This document shows positions 52,416 to 60,375 of a stretch of DNA of 64,000 nt, one piece after another. The stretch covers positions 3,452,649-3,516,648 of the forward strand of contig OY760867.2 in assembly GCA_963664035.2 (NCBI GenBank). The letters are read 5' to 3'. Under the pieces are notes generated by a model that made no database searches, had not been told where the DNA came from, and saw nothing but the letters and a program-made list of their open reading frames with translations. How positions within the stretch are numbered: position 1 is the first letter of the stretch; the number at the start of each line of letters is the position of its first letter. The position numbers were made by a program, and so were the translations under genes. Origin of the DNA: G958296245 sp963664035. GTDB lineage: Bacteria > Chloroflexota > Dehalococcoidia > Lucifugimonadales > G958296245.

Positions 52416-54067
52416 GGCCCGCCGTTCCCGCCCAGGATGACGTCGAGCGCTTCGTCCACCAGGCTGGGCGGCACGTCCGAGCGGGTGACGGCCCCGCCTA
52501 TCCCGTCCAGCAGCACCCACCTCACCGAGCCCGCCGTCGTCTTCTTGTCCATGGTCATGGCGTCGAGTATCGCCGCCCGGTCCAGCCCGCCGGCGGACAC
52601 GGGCAGGCCGTACGACTCCAGCAGCGCCCGCTGGCGCTCGACCTCCGCCGCCGTCATAGTACCCATGCCCCTGCTTATGTGCGCCGCCGCCGTCATGCCG
52701 AGGCTCACGGCCTCGCCATGGAGGAAGCGCGAGTAGCCGGTCGCCGCCTCGATGGCGTGTCCGATGGTGTGGCCGTAGTTCAGCAGGACGCGCAGCCCCA
52801 GGGTCTCCTTCTCGTCCCTGGACACGACGTCCGCCTTGATCGCCACGCTCCGCCGTATCACGTCCGTCGCCACCGCGGGGTCGAGCGCCAGGACCGCTTC
52901 CCGCTCCTGTTCGAACCGTCGCAGCAGGCCCTCGTCCATGATCAGGCCGTGCTTTATCGCCTCCGCCCAGCCCGACCTCAGCTCGCGGCCCGGCAGCGAC
53001 CGCAGGGTCTCTACGTCCGAGAGCACCAGCTTGGGCTGGTAGAAGGCCCCCACGAGGTTCTTGCCCTGCGGCAGGTCCACGGCCGTCTTGCCGCCTATGG
53101 AGGCGTCCATGATGGCGAGCATCGTGGTGGGTACCTGCGCGAACGCGACGCCCCTCAGGAAGGTGGCGGCGACGAACCCGGCCAGGTCTCCGACGACCCC
53201 GCCGCCGACGGCCAGCACCACGTGGCCCCTCTCGGCCTTGAGCCCAGCCAGCCAGCCGTACAGCGTGTCCGCGGTCTCCAGCGTCTTGCTCGTCTCGCCG
53301 GAGGGCAGCGTGAATATGTGGGCAGGTATGCCGCCTCCCTCCAGGGCGATCTGCGCGTTGCGGCCGTGCCGGTAGGCCCCTCGGTCGGTGATGACGTAGG
53401 CGGCGCCCGGCGCGGCAACCTCCTTTATGCGCTGCGGAAGCTCGCGGAGGACTCCCCAGCCTACCCGGACCGGGTAGGTCCCCGACGCGGCGCGCACGGT
53501 CGCGGCGAGGTCGCCTCCCGTGTCCGGCGCCGCGCCGCGCCGCGACATCGCATCCCAGGCCGCCGCCACCTGGCCGGCGGCCTCCTGCGGGGTCAGCGCG
53601 TCGGTGTGGACTGTCCAGTGGGCGAGGGCGTAGCTCTGCTGGCGCCGCGCCTTGAGGGAGCGGATGCGGTCCAGCCCGCCGTCCAGCATCGGGCGGACCT
53701 CCGTCCTACCGGAGCCGCGGTCCTGGGCGGTGAGCCTATGGTGTATCGTCTCGGGCCTGGCCTCGAGGCAGACGACGAGCCCCGACGCCTCCATGAGCCG
53801 GCGGTTCGATTCGTTCGCCACGATGCCGCCGCCCGTCGAGACGACCTGCCGCTCGCCCCGGCACGCATCGGCGAGGCTGCGGCGCTCCAGCTCGCGGAAG
53901 CGCTCCTCGGAGTCGTCGCGAAATATGGCGTCGATGCTCTTTCCGGCGGCGCGCACTATCTCCGCGTCGGTATCGACGTAGCGCCAGCCCAGCAGGCGGG
54001 CCGTTTCGCGGCCCACGGTGGACTTGCCGGTCCCGGAGAAACCCGTGAGGAAGATGTTGGCTTTCAC
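52412..54067 (-). CDS. aroKB: Shikimate kinase / 3-dehydroquinate synthase fusion
   Basis: This 551-residue protein has an N-terminal shikimate kinase (residues 1 to about 170; P-loop GFSGTGKSTVG at 9-19, DTDAEI, RFRELERR and STGGGIV) joined to a C-terminal 3-dehydroquinate synthase (about 195-551; GGGVVGDLAGFVAATFLRG, IMDASIGGKTAVDLPQGKNL, NYGHTIGHAIE). It catalyses two non-consecutive steps of the shikimate pathway. The fusion occurs in several lineages. Start ATG 54067. Confidence 0.94.
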   Translation of the reverse strand: MKANIFLTGFSGTGKSTVGRETARLLGWRYVDTDAEIVRAAGKSIDAIFRDDSEERFRELERRSLADACRGERQVVSTGGGIVANESNRRLMEASGLVVCLEARPETIHHRLTAQDRGSGRTEVRPMLDGGLDRIRSLKARRQQSYALAHWTVHTDALTPQEAAGQVAAAWDAMSRRGAAPDTGGDLAATVRAASGTYPVRVGWGVLRELPQRIKEVAAPGAAYVITDRGAYRHGRNAQIALEGGGIPAHIFTLPSGETSKTLETADTLYGWLAGLKAERGHVVLAVGGGVVGDLAGFVAATFLRGVAFAQVPTTMLAIMDASIGGKTAVDLPQGKNLVGAFYQPKLVLSDVETLRSLPGRELRSGWAEAIKHGLIMDEGLLRRFEQEREAVLALDPAVATDVIRRSVAIKADVVSRDEKETLGLRVLLNYGHTIGHAIEAATGYSRFLHGEAVSLGMTAAAHISRGMGTMTAAEVERQRALLESYGLPVSAGGLDRAAILDAMTMDKKTTAGSVRWVLLDGIGGAVTRSDVPPSLVDEALDVILGGNGGP

Positions 54068-54120
54068 GCCCGCTCCGACCTACAGGGAGGCTTGCCCGTC
54101 CTGATTGCCCCCATCCTAAC

Positions 54121-54142
54121 CTTCCCCCGCAGAGGGGGGAAG
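54121..54142. terminator. Hairpin between aroKB and apt
   Basis: CTTCCCCC (54121-54128) pairs with GGGGGAAG (54135-54142). It lies downstream of apt and upstream of aroKB and is preceded by CCCATCCTAACC, as is the hairpin at 17650. It may terminate apt. Confidence 0.45.
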
Positions 54143-54167
54143 GGACTCTATGTTACCCAAAGGTCTC

Positions 54168-54686
54168 TCAGAGTGGGTAGCTTACCAGGGAGAATACGTC
54201 GTAGCCGCGGAGGCGTTGCCTGCCCCGCAGCTCTTCGAGCTCGACGAGGACGGCTATACCGGCCACTCGCCCCCCGGCGCTTTCGACCAGCTTGGCGCTG
54301 GCGGCCAGGGTGCCCCCGGTGGCCAGCAGGTCGTCGACGATGAGCACGCGGCAGCCGGGGGCGATGGCGTCCGTATGCACTTCCACCGCTGCCTCCCCGT
54401 ACTCGAGCTCGTAGCTCGCCCTGTGGGTGTCGTACGGGAGCTTACCCGCCTTGCGCAGCGGCACCAGCGGCCTGGCCAGCCTGACCGCGAGGGGGGCTGC
54501 GAATAGGAACCCGCGCGCGTCGACGCCGGCGACGGCTTCTATCTGCCTTCCGGCGCAGAGGTCGGCCATCCGGTCGACGGCGTACCCGAACGCCCCAGGC
54601 TCCTTCAGCAGGGGCGTGATGTCCTTGAAGAGGATCCCCGGCTTGGGAAAGTCAGGGACCTCGCGTATCCAGTCCTTCAGGTCCAT
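54168..54686 (-). CDS. apt: Adenine phosphoribosyltransferase
   Basis: This 172-residue protein is a standard Apt. MDLKDWIREVPDFPKPGILF opens the protein, the PRPP-binding motif VLIVDDLLATGGTLAA is near residue 120, and GFLFAAPLAVRLA provides the base loop. It salvages adenine to AMP. ATG 54686 matches the family start and has GTGAGG upstream; the frame extends another 147 bases without homology. Confidence 0.94.
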   Translation of the reverse strand: MDLKDWIREVPDFPKPGILFKDITPLLKEPGAFGYAVDRMADLCAGRQIEAVAGVDARGFLFAAPLAVRLARPLVPLRKAGKLPYDTHRASYELEYGEAAVEVHTDAIAPGCRVLIVDDLLATGGTLAASAKLVESAGGRVAGIAVLVELEELRGRQRLRGYDVFSLVSYPL

Positions 54687-54980
54687 AGCCTCACCGAGGC
54701 CAATCATAGGGTCGCGCCACAGGAGCGTCAACCGCGTGTCCCAATCCCAAATCCCCCACCTAACATTGTTGGGAGTTGTTTGGTGTGCTTGGAGGGGCGT
54801 GTCTGGGCGTCGGCTAGGGGCGAGACATGCCATGATCGGGCAGTGGAAGGGTCCGGTCGGCGCCTTCGAGGTATCGGCAGCGCTCCGGCGCCGACCATCG
54901 CTCTCTTCAGGCGAAAGCGGGCATGGCCCGGCTCGGCAACCCGGTTGAGTCGCCTACAACCGATGCTTCACGCAGGACGC
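54687..54980. other. Intergenic region between apt and the IS1380 transposase gene
   Basis: It contains one half of a family A terminal repeat (CCCAAATCCCCCACCTAACA, from 54746) with the short palindrome TAACATTGTTGGGA. The left end of the insertion sequence must lie here, but I could not match it to a right end. No gene seen. Confidence 0.55.
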
Positions 54981-56510
54981 CTATGTCGGGTAGGGCCCGG
55001 CAGCCAGCGCCAATATCCGCTGCCGAGCCCTGACCAGCAACTCGTATGCGGGGTGGCCACGGGCCAGACGGATGATCAACCTCCTGGAGTGACGCACCAC
55101 ACGCCCCGGTAGGGCGATCAGGGCGAAGCGCACCGCCTTCAGCCGCTTGCCCACCCACTGCCCACCCAACACCAGCCGCTTCATCGCAGAGTTCAGGTTG
55201 AAGGCCAGCACCGATATGGCCCACCACGCGGCGTTGGCTCCGAACAGCCCCGACGGCAGCCTGCCCCCGGCAAGGTCACTCTTCAGAACGCCGTGGACCT
55301 CCTCGCCCTTGCCGCATCTCTGCCTGTACCACCAGATCAACTCATCCCCCGCAAGGGCCCGGTTGGTCACCACTCCGAACACCTTATGCCAACCACGACC
55401 GGACAGCTCCATCGCTGGGAACGGAAGCTCCATCTGCCCACCCATTCCAGGCAACGGCTGTTCGTCCAGCCGCTCCCTGATGGCTATGAACCTGTACTCG
55501 GGGCTGTTCTTGGAGTGCCCTATCCAGTTCGGCACGAAGTTCACCTCAGTCCACTGCTGACCGGTGTCCACCCGGTGCTTCCCAACCTTCCGGTACAGCG
55601 GCTGCCACTCTTCCTCTCCAACCTCGGACACCGCACGGCGGAACTCGACCGTCACGTCGACACCCACCACAAACTCGATCACCCCGAACCGCGCGTTCAT
55701 GCCCTCCGCGCAGTACCGCAGCAACTCCTGCTGGTACCCCGCCGTGTCCGACCGGAGCATCACTCTCTCCACACCCGCAGGCAGATGCTCCAGCGTCTCT
55801 GACAGCACCCGCAACTGCTGATGACCCGCAGGTACGTTGCCGTCCCGAAACTCCGAATGCACTACCACGTCGGCCTCTGACCAGTAGGTCGTCAGCGGCT
55901 GATACGCCCTGTAGCCCTTGTAGCTGTGGAGCGCCTGCTGCTTGTGCGTCTCCACCAACGTGGCATCCATATCCAGCGTGGCTTGAGCACAGGGCGACCA
56001 GCTCTGCACGAAGCTCACCAGGTCTCCGTTCACCTTCCACAGACCCTTCAGAGCTTCAGTTGGGGAAGGTATGAAGGCTCTGTGAGCCTCCCGCTTGGCC
56101 TCTTCACCCTCGTCGTGGAACCTCTCCAGATACCGGAACACCACCGAGGATGACGGCACCCCACGGCGGCGCTCTCGGCGCCATCTCCCACTCAGCGACC
56201 TGCGCTCCCTACGGCCCATACCGTGGCTCTCGGCCTGCTCGAGTAGCCTGCACAACCCCTCGTCGCTGGCCAGAACATCCAGATCGGTGACTGACTCTCC
56301 GCCTGCCAGGTTCAGGAGTATCAACGATGTGACCACCTGGCTGTCCGTCCAGCCCTGACCCCCTTTCCGCAGGCCCAGATACCGCTCTACCGATGGCCTC
56401 AATCCTGATAGGTGCATCAACTCCAAGTACGTCATCAGGCCCGACAGGGCTGTCACACCCGTCGAACTCTTCTCCTCCGTATACTGGAATGGCAGCAAGC
56501 CTTGCTTCAT
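54981..56510 (-). CDS. IS1380-family transposase
   Basis: This 509-residue DDE transposase has the first catalytic Asp in TLDMDATLVETHK, the second in MLRSDTAGYQQEL and the Glu in GKGEEVHGVLKSDLAGGRLP, the usual IS1380 arrangement. The reading frame is full-length with no disruption. ATG 56510 has GAGGTGCATCTATT upstream. Element ends are not resolved, so the copy may or may not be mobile. Confidence 0.9.
   Translation of the reverse strand: MKQGLLPFQYTEEKSSTGVTALSGLMTYLELMHLSGLRPSVERYLGLRKGGQGWTDSQVVTSLILLNLAGGESVTDLDVLASDEGLCRLLEQAESHGMGRRERRSLSGRWRRERRRGVPSSSVVFRYLERFHDEGEEAKREAHRAFIPSPTEALKGLWKVNGDLVSFVQSWSPCAQATLDMDATLVETHKQQALHSYKGYRAYQPLTTYWSEADVVVHSEFRDGNVPAGHQQLRVLSETLEHLPAGVERVMLRSDTAGYQQELLRYCAEGMNARFGVIEFVVGVDVTVEFRRAVSEVGEEEWQPLYRKVGKHRVDTGQQWTEVNFVPNWIGHSKNSPEYRFIAIRERLDEQPLPGMGGQMELPFPAMELSGRGWHKVFGVVTNRALAGDELIWWYRQRCGKGEEVHGVLKSDLAGGRLPSGLFGANAAWWAISVLAFNLNSAMKRLVLGGQWVGKRLKAVRFALIALPGRVVRHSRRLIIRLARGHPAYELLVRARQRILALAAGPYPT
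54981..56510 (-). mobile_element. IS1380-type insertion sequence (minimum extent)
   Basis: Only the transposase-coding part is certain. Inspection of 54830-54980 and 56511-56640 gave no convincing terminal inverted repeats or target duplication. Confidence 0.6.
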
Positions 56511-56780
56511 AATAGATGCACCTCGTTGGTGATGGAACTGTCTGTTCAACAACCATCTTAGCCCGCATCGCGTCGGGCTCCAACGAGGTCTTCACTTTAT
56601 CTAGATGGAGAATCTAGGCCAATCCGACCCTTCGGCCCCTGGTGGTGTCCCGTCGCAGTGTCCCGCATGTCTGCCTGGCGACAGACATGCGGCGACGACG
56701 CTCTTGCGTGTTTGGCAGTGGATTTGGGACCTGATGTAGAATGGATCCTTCTGAGATGGCGAGAGTATAGGAGGTTCTTG

Positions 56781-57242
56781 GTGCTAGTCTACATGGATGA
56801 AAGCGGCCACCCTCATCCGAACGACCCCACGAGACGTCCGGTAGTAGTTGCGGTGTGCATCCAAGAAGTTGACGCCCGGAGGGTTGCTGGACGACTCCAC
56901 GGAATCAAGAGGGACGTGCTCGGAAGGGAACGGATGGAGATGAAGGGTAGCAGTCTGATCAATAGGCCAACTTTCCGTCGCCGTCCCGATATGGTGGCAT
57001 TCGTAGAGGAGTTCTTCAGTAATCTACTAAACCTTCCTGTCACCGTGTTTGCAGTGATCATGGAGCGCCCCGCCGTGGCGCCGAACCCAAAGGAAATGAA
57101 ACTGCCTGACCAGTTCCGCTTTCTGGCACAGAGAGTGCAGCTACTTGCAGAATCCAAGGAGCAGATGGCAACGTTACTATTCGACGGTGCGGCGGGACAG
57201 TTGGGAGGACTGTCCTTTAAGTTTGACGCCTTCTTATCTTAG
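56781..57242 (+). pseudogene. DUF3800-domain protein, probably truncated at the C-terminus
   Basis: The 153 residues begin with the DUF3800 signature VYMDESGHPHPNDP, a nuclease-like acidic motif, and reach LLFDGAAGQLGGLSFKFDAF. Family members continue with a second acidic block that is missing, because a stop follows at once. GTG 56781 has an AGGAGG site. DUF3800 proteins often lie in defence or mobile regions. The following gene is also only a domain fragment, so a deletion probably joined two genes here. Confidence 0.7.
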
Positions 57243-57261
57243 AAGGGGGGAGCACAAGTAT

Positions 57262-57855
57262 ATGTCGGGCAGTGCCGGCGCCGTACGAGCGACGGTAAAA
57301 GACATAGCGCAGACCATGTGGGCTTTCGTCGGATCGCCTGGCGAAGCCAAGGACAAGCTACGCGAGGTCCCACGCTCCAAGTCCGTGCTGAACGGGCCTT
57401 ATAGACAGGTGTTCTTCCCGAAGGTCGAAGCCGAGCGCCTGAGACTTCCATGGCTGGTCTACGAAAAAGTTCAAGATGAATGGAAGAAGCATAGCGACAG
57501 CACGGAGAAACGCGGCGACGAACGGGAACATGGCCGACTGCACCTCCTGTGGCTTATCGGCAGAAGCATCGTTCGCTCGCATGGAGCATCTCGATATCAG
57601 GAGCTACCTATCGGAAAAGTAAGGCGCATCACGGAAACCTTGGACGAATGGTTTGACGATCATCATAGGATCGCCGTCGAGACGATCAATTACGTAGTTG
57701 ACGTTGAGAAGGGTGTAGCTGCCAAATCCGGGCAATCGCTGTCACTGAGGCAACTGTTCAGGTCGGCGGACAACTATGAGGCTTTCATCCAACGGCATGA
57801 TAGGCTCATCCAGAGTGACTTGCCGACCCCGGGCAACGGCCTGGCCGTCGCGTAG
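57262..57855 (+). pseudogene. C-terminal fragment of an AIPR-type abortive infection protein
   Basis: These 197 residues match my recollection of the C-terminus of AIPR (abortive phage infection) proteins: ATVKDIAQTMWAFVGSPGEA, NGPYRQVFFPKVEAERLRL, HGRLHLLWLIGRS and GQSLSLRQLFRSADNYEAF. Full AIPR proteins exceed 500 residues, so the N-terminal catalytic part is absent. ATG 57262 has a GGGGGGAGC tract upstream. It starts 20 bases after the DUF3800 stop. Confidence 0.65.
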
Positions 57856-57883
57856 CCTAGCCTGGCCTGGCTGCGAGACGCCG

Positions 57884-58171
57884 TCACCAATTGTAATGTA
57901 GCATTATCATGTCGCCCCGCCACGGCAGGCCCTCGACCCATCTGCGGATACGGTCAACCGCGTCTTGGACGAGATTCTCGCTGGCGATGTACTCCTCCAT
58001 CTGCCGTACCATGGTACCCCGCGTATACTCGGCTATCACGTTCCCCTCCGACCAGACGCTCCAGTCCGCCTCCTCCGAGTTGACGGTCAAGTACTGGGCG
58101 AACTCGTAGACCTCGCCGCGCGGCCGGCTGATGTACTCGATTGGGGAGACAACCCCGATGTCCAGGCCCAT
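57884..58171 (-). CDS. Small hypothetical protein
   Basis: This 95-residue acidic protein (MGLDIGVVSPIEYISRPRGE at the start, PWRGDMIMLHYNW at the end) is not a family I recognise. The ATG at 58171 has a perfect GGGAGGTGAGCA upstream, supporting expression. It stands between the AIPR fragment (convergent) and a family A repeat. Confidence 0.65.
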   Translation of the reverse strand: MGLDIGVVSPIEYISRPRGEVYEFAQYLTVNSEEADWSVWSEGNVIAEYTRGTMVRQMEEYIASENLVQDAVDRIRRWVEGLPWRGDMIMLHYNW

Positions 58172-58231
58172 TGCTCACCTCCCTGCGCGCTTGGACCAGT
58201 CATTCTATCGGACCCGTCAACCCGCCCCTCC

Positions 58232-58337
58232 CGTCCCCAAATCCCCGGCCTAGATGGCGGTGGCGCTTCAAGGCAGGGGGAGGGCTGGTTTGAAACCAGC
58301 CCCTACGGGGTGATGGCTGATAGATATGGCGCTCAGC
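58232..58337 (-). repeat. Repeat family A, copy 7 (inverted)
   Basis: It carries GTCCCCAAATCCCCGGCCTA, GGGAGGGCTGGTTTGAAACC and GGGGTGATGGCTGATAGATA, ending at GGCGCTCAGC. The end overlaps the last three bases of the helix-turn-helix gene, so the repeat supplies or abuts its stop codon. Confidence 0.82.
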
Positions 58338-58761
58338 TTTCCGCGTGCTCCTCGCCCGGCGCCTCCAGCGCGCCCGCTACCTCCCTGATCCGGTTCAGGC
58401 TCGCCGAGGCGTAGTCGGTGGCCTCGTACCGCTGTATCTGCTGCTCCTTCACCCCGACCCGCTCCGCGAGGTCCCTCTGGCTCATGCCCTGGGATATCCG
58501 CGCCCTGATCAGGAGCTCCGACAGCTCGGAGACGAGGTCCAGCCCGGCCGTCTGCGCCTGGCCGGCCTTCAGCGACTCGTACTCCCGCATCTCGCGCTCG
58601 AGGTCCTCCATCTGGCTCCTCAGCGCGTCCTCCCGTGCCCTGGCGATGAGCGGATGCACGTCTTCGGCCCCGCCGGAGCGCCCCTCCAGGCTGCGAAGCG
58701 TCCTGGAGAACCGATCCGCCTGCGCCTTGGTGATCCTGTACTGCCGCTCGTTCTTGATCAT
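58333..58761 (-). CDS. XRE-type helix-turn-helix protein, putative antitoxin
   Basis: This 142-residue protein has an N-terminal helical region (NERQYRITKAQADRFSRTL) and an XRE domain from about residue 82 (LIRARISQGMSQRDLAERVG, VKEQQIQRYEATDYASAS). Its ATG overlaps the stop of the upstream gene (ATGA). This order, a larger protein followed by a helix-turn-helix protein, matches many toxin-antitoxin pairs of the HigBA or MNT type. It probably represses the promoter at 59206. Confidence 0.82.
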   Translation of the reverse strand: MIKNERQYRITKAQADRFSRTLRSLEGRSGGAEDVHPLIARAREDALRSQMEDLEREMREYESLKAGQAQTAGLDLVSELSELLIRARISQGMSQRDLAERVGVKEQQIQRYEATDYASASLNRIREVAGALEAPGEEHAES

Positions 58762-59198
58762 GTGAGGCCTCCCAGGTCGATTGCCACGATCCCCTTACGT
58801 CTTCCGGTGTACCTGTCCGTCTGGAAGAACTCGATGAACGACAGCCCGTCGCCATCGGCTGTCACGGACGCCGGGAACAGCTCCCCCAGGTACTTGGCCT
58901 TCTGCGTGACCCTGCCGGGGTCGAACGTCAGCAGCACCGGGTCTAGGGCCTCTGGCTCGACGCCGGCCTCTTCCCAGCAGGCGTCGTAGTCGTTCGGGAC
59001 GTACTTGTTGGTAACGAAGCTCCCGTTGACGTAGGCGGTCCGGCAGCCCGCCCTCTTGAGGTCTTCGAGCGCGGCTCTCAGCCCGTCGGCGAGCTGTCGT
59101 CTCCACTTGCTGTTGGCGAACCTGTCGGCCACCTCGTCCCAGTCGGCCCAATGCACCCCCGGCGGCAGCATCCCTTCCGCATCGAACTCCGGTATCAT
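58758..59198 (-). CDS. DUF6932-like protein, putative toxin/nucleotidyltransferase-like partner
   Basis: This 146-residue protein has a nucleotidyltransferase-like look: AGCRTAYVNGSFVTNKYVPNDYDACWEE has a G-S-x(10)-D-x-D-like pattern followed by LLTFDP. I link it to the DUF6932 family from memory. It is coupled to the XRE gene. ATG 59198 lies seven bases after a TATAAT box, so the transcript may be leaderless. Confidence 0.6.
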   Translation of the reverse strand: MIPEFDAEGMLPPGVHWADWDEVADRFANSKWRRQLADGLRAALEDLKRAGCRTAYVNGSFVTNKYVPNDYDACWEEAGVEPEALDPVLLTFDPGRVTQKAKYLGELFPASVTADGDGLSFIEFFQTDRYTGRRKGIVAIDLGGLT

Positions 59199-59205
59199 GG
59201 ACACA

Positions 59206-59234
59206 ATTATATCATTGTGTTGCCTCCCCTGCAA
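59206..59234 (-). promoter_or_regulatory. Promoter of the toxin-antitoxin-like pair, probably giving a leaderless mRNA
   Basis: On the minus strand TTGCAG (59234-59229) and TATAAT (59211-59206) are 17 bases apart. The ATG follows seven bases after the -10 box, where transcription should start. The ACACAATGATATAATTGTGT palindrome around the -10 box is a likely operator for the XRE protein. Confidence 0.65.
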
Positions 59235-59302
59235 GAGCCGCTGAACCGCTTGACTCTCTGGCAGGCGGCTGCCAATATGTCGGTAGGGACACGGATGTCG
59301 TC

Positions 59303-59467
59303 ATGGCTACTACCGAGGAGCGGGTCAGCAGGATCGAAGGCGCCTACGAACACTTGGCTACTAAGGCTGATATAGCCGAGCTCCGCGGTGAGGTCAGGGT
59401 TCTCCTGATCGGTGTTGGGTCCGGTCTTGCCTTGCTCTCCATCGTTCTCAAGTTCTGGCCGAGCTAG
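59303..59467 (+). CDS. Small coiled-coil, single-span membrane protein
   Basis: This 54-residue frame encodes an N-terminal charged helix (TEERVSRIEGAYEHLATKAD, then IAELRGE) and one C-terminal membrane segment (LLIGVGSGLALLSIVLKF). The layout resembles the XhlA/DUF1640-type small membrane proteins. The ribosome binding site is weak, so support rests on the protein pattern. Confidence 0.55.
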   Translation: MATTEERVSRIEGAYEHLATKADIAELRGEVRVLLIGVGSGLALLSIVLKFWPS

Positions 59468-59579
59468 TTCAGAGAGGTGACGCCAGCCCGCCCCTGGGAC
59501 GGTGGTATAATCAGCTCCAAGCTGAAAGGGCGCACGTCGTGCGCCTGTCTTCGTTTACGGGCAGACGCGGGGGGCCACC

Positions 59580-60362
59580 TTGCTGCTGGCGCTCGACATA
59601 GGGAACACGAACATCAAGATCGGCGTATTCGCCGACGGGCCCGGCGGCGACCCGTACAGGCCGGCCGCGTCCTGGCGCGTCAATACCGAGCGCGGCCGGA
59701 CTGCCGACGAGTACGGGTTGATGACCTCCAGCCTGCTGCCCACCCGCGGCATGGACGCCCGCGACGTTTCCGCCGTGGCCCTGTGCAGCGGCGTCCCGTC
59801 GCTGACGGCGGCCTTCGTGGAGGTCAGCGAGACCTACTTCGGCCAGTCGCCGCTCGTCGTCGGGTCGGGCGTCAGGACCGGCATCAGGATCCTGTACGAC
59901 AGCCCCCGGGACGTTGGCGCCGACCGTATCGTGGACGCGGCGGCCGCGCTCAGGCTCTACGGCGGCCCGGCGGTCGTCGTCGACTTCGGCACCGGCACCG
60001 TCTTCGACGCCACCACCAGGGACGGCGAGTACCTGGGCGGCGCGATAGCCCCCGGCATCCACGTCGCCGCCGGCGCACTCTACCAGGCCGCCTCGCAGCT
60101 TCGCCACGTCGAGCTGGAGCGCCCGCCCTCGGCGATCGGGCGCAACACGATACACGCCCTCCAGTCGGGGCTGGTGCTCGGGTACGCCGAGATGGTGCGC
60201 GGAATGGTGGCCCGGTTCGACCATGAGCTCGGCGGCGGGTCGAAGGTCATCGCCACCGGCGGCCCCGCCCATCTCATCGCCGAGGAGACGGGCATCTTCG
60301 ACGCCGTGGACCAGGACCTCACCCTATCCGGCCTCCGCATCGTCCACGACCTGAACCGCTGA
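59580..60362 (+). CDS. coaX: Type III pantothenate kinase
   Basis: This 260-residue ASKHA-fold kinase has the phosphate-1 motif LALDIGNTNIKIGVF at the N-terminus, DVGADRIVDAAAA and VVVDFGTGTVFDAT, and PGIHVAAGALYQAASQL. It phosphorylates pantothenate at the first step of CoA synthesis and needs a monovalent cation. TTG 59580 is the likely start. coaBC follows after 13 bases, so two successive CoA enzymes are co-transcribed. Confidence 0.93.
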   Translation: MLLALDIGNTNIKIGVFADGPGGDPYRPAASWRVNTERGRTADEYGLMTSSLLPTRGMDARDVSAVALCSGVPSLTAAFVEVSETYFGQSPLVVGSGVRTGIRILYDSPRDVGADRIVDAAAALRLYGGPAVVVDFGTGTVFDATTRDGEYLGGAIAPGIHVAAGALYQAASQLRHVELERPPSAIGRNTIHALQSGLVLGYAEMVRGMVARFDHELGGGSKVIATGGPAHLIAEETGIFDAVDQDLTLSGLRIVHDLNR

Positions 60363-60375
60363 CGGAGGCGATAAC

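Noticed and set aside
54687..56780. IS1380 terminal inverted repeats
   Set aside because: Visual comparison of both flanks gave no convincing pair, so ends were not assigned.
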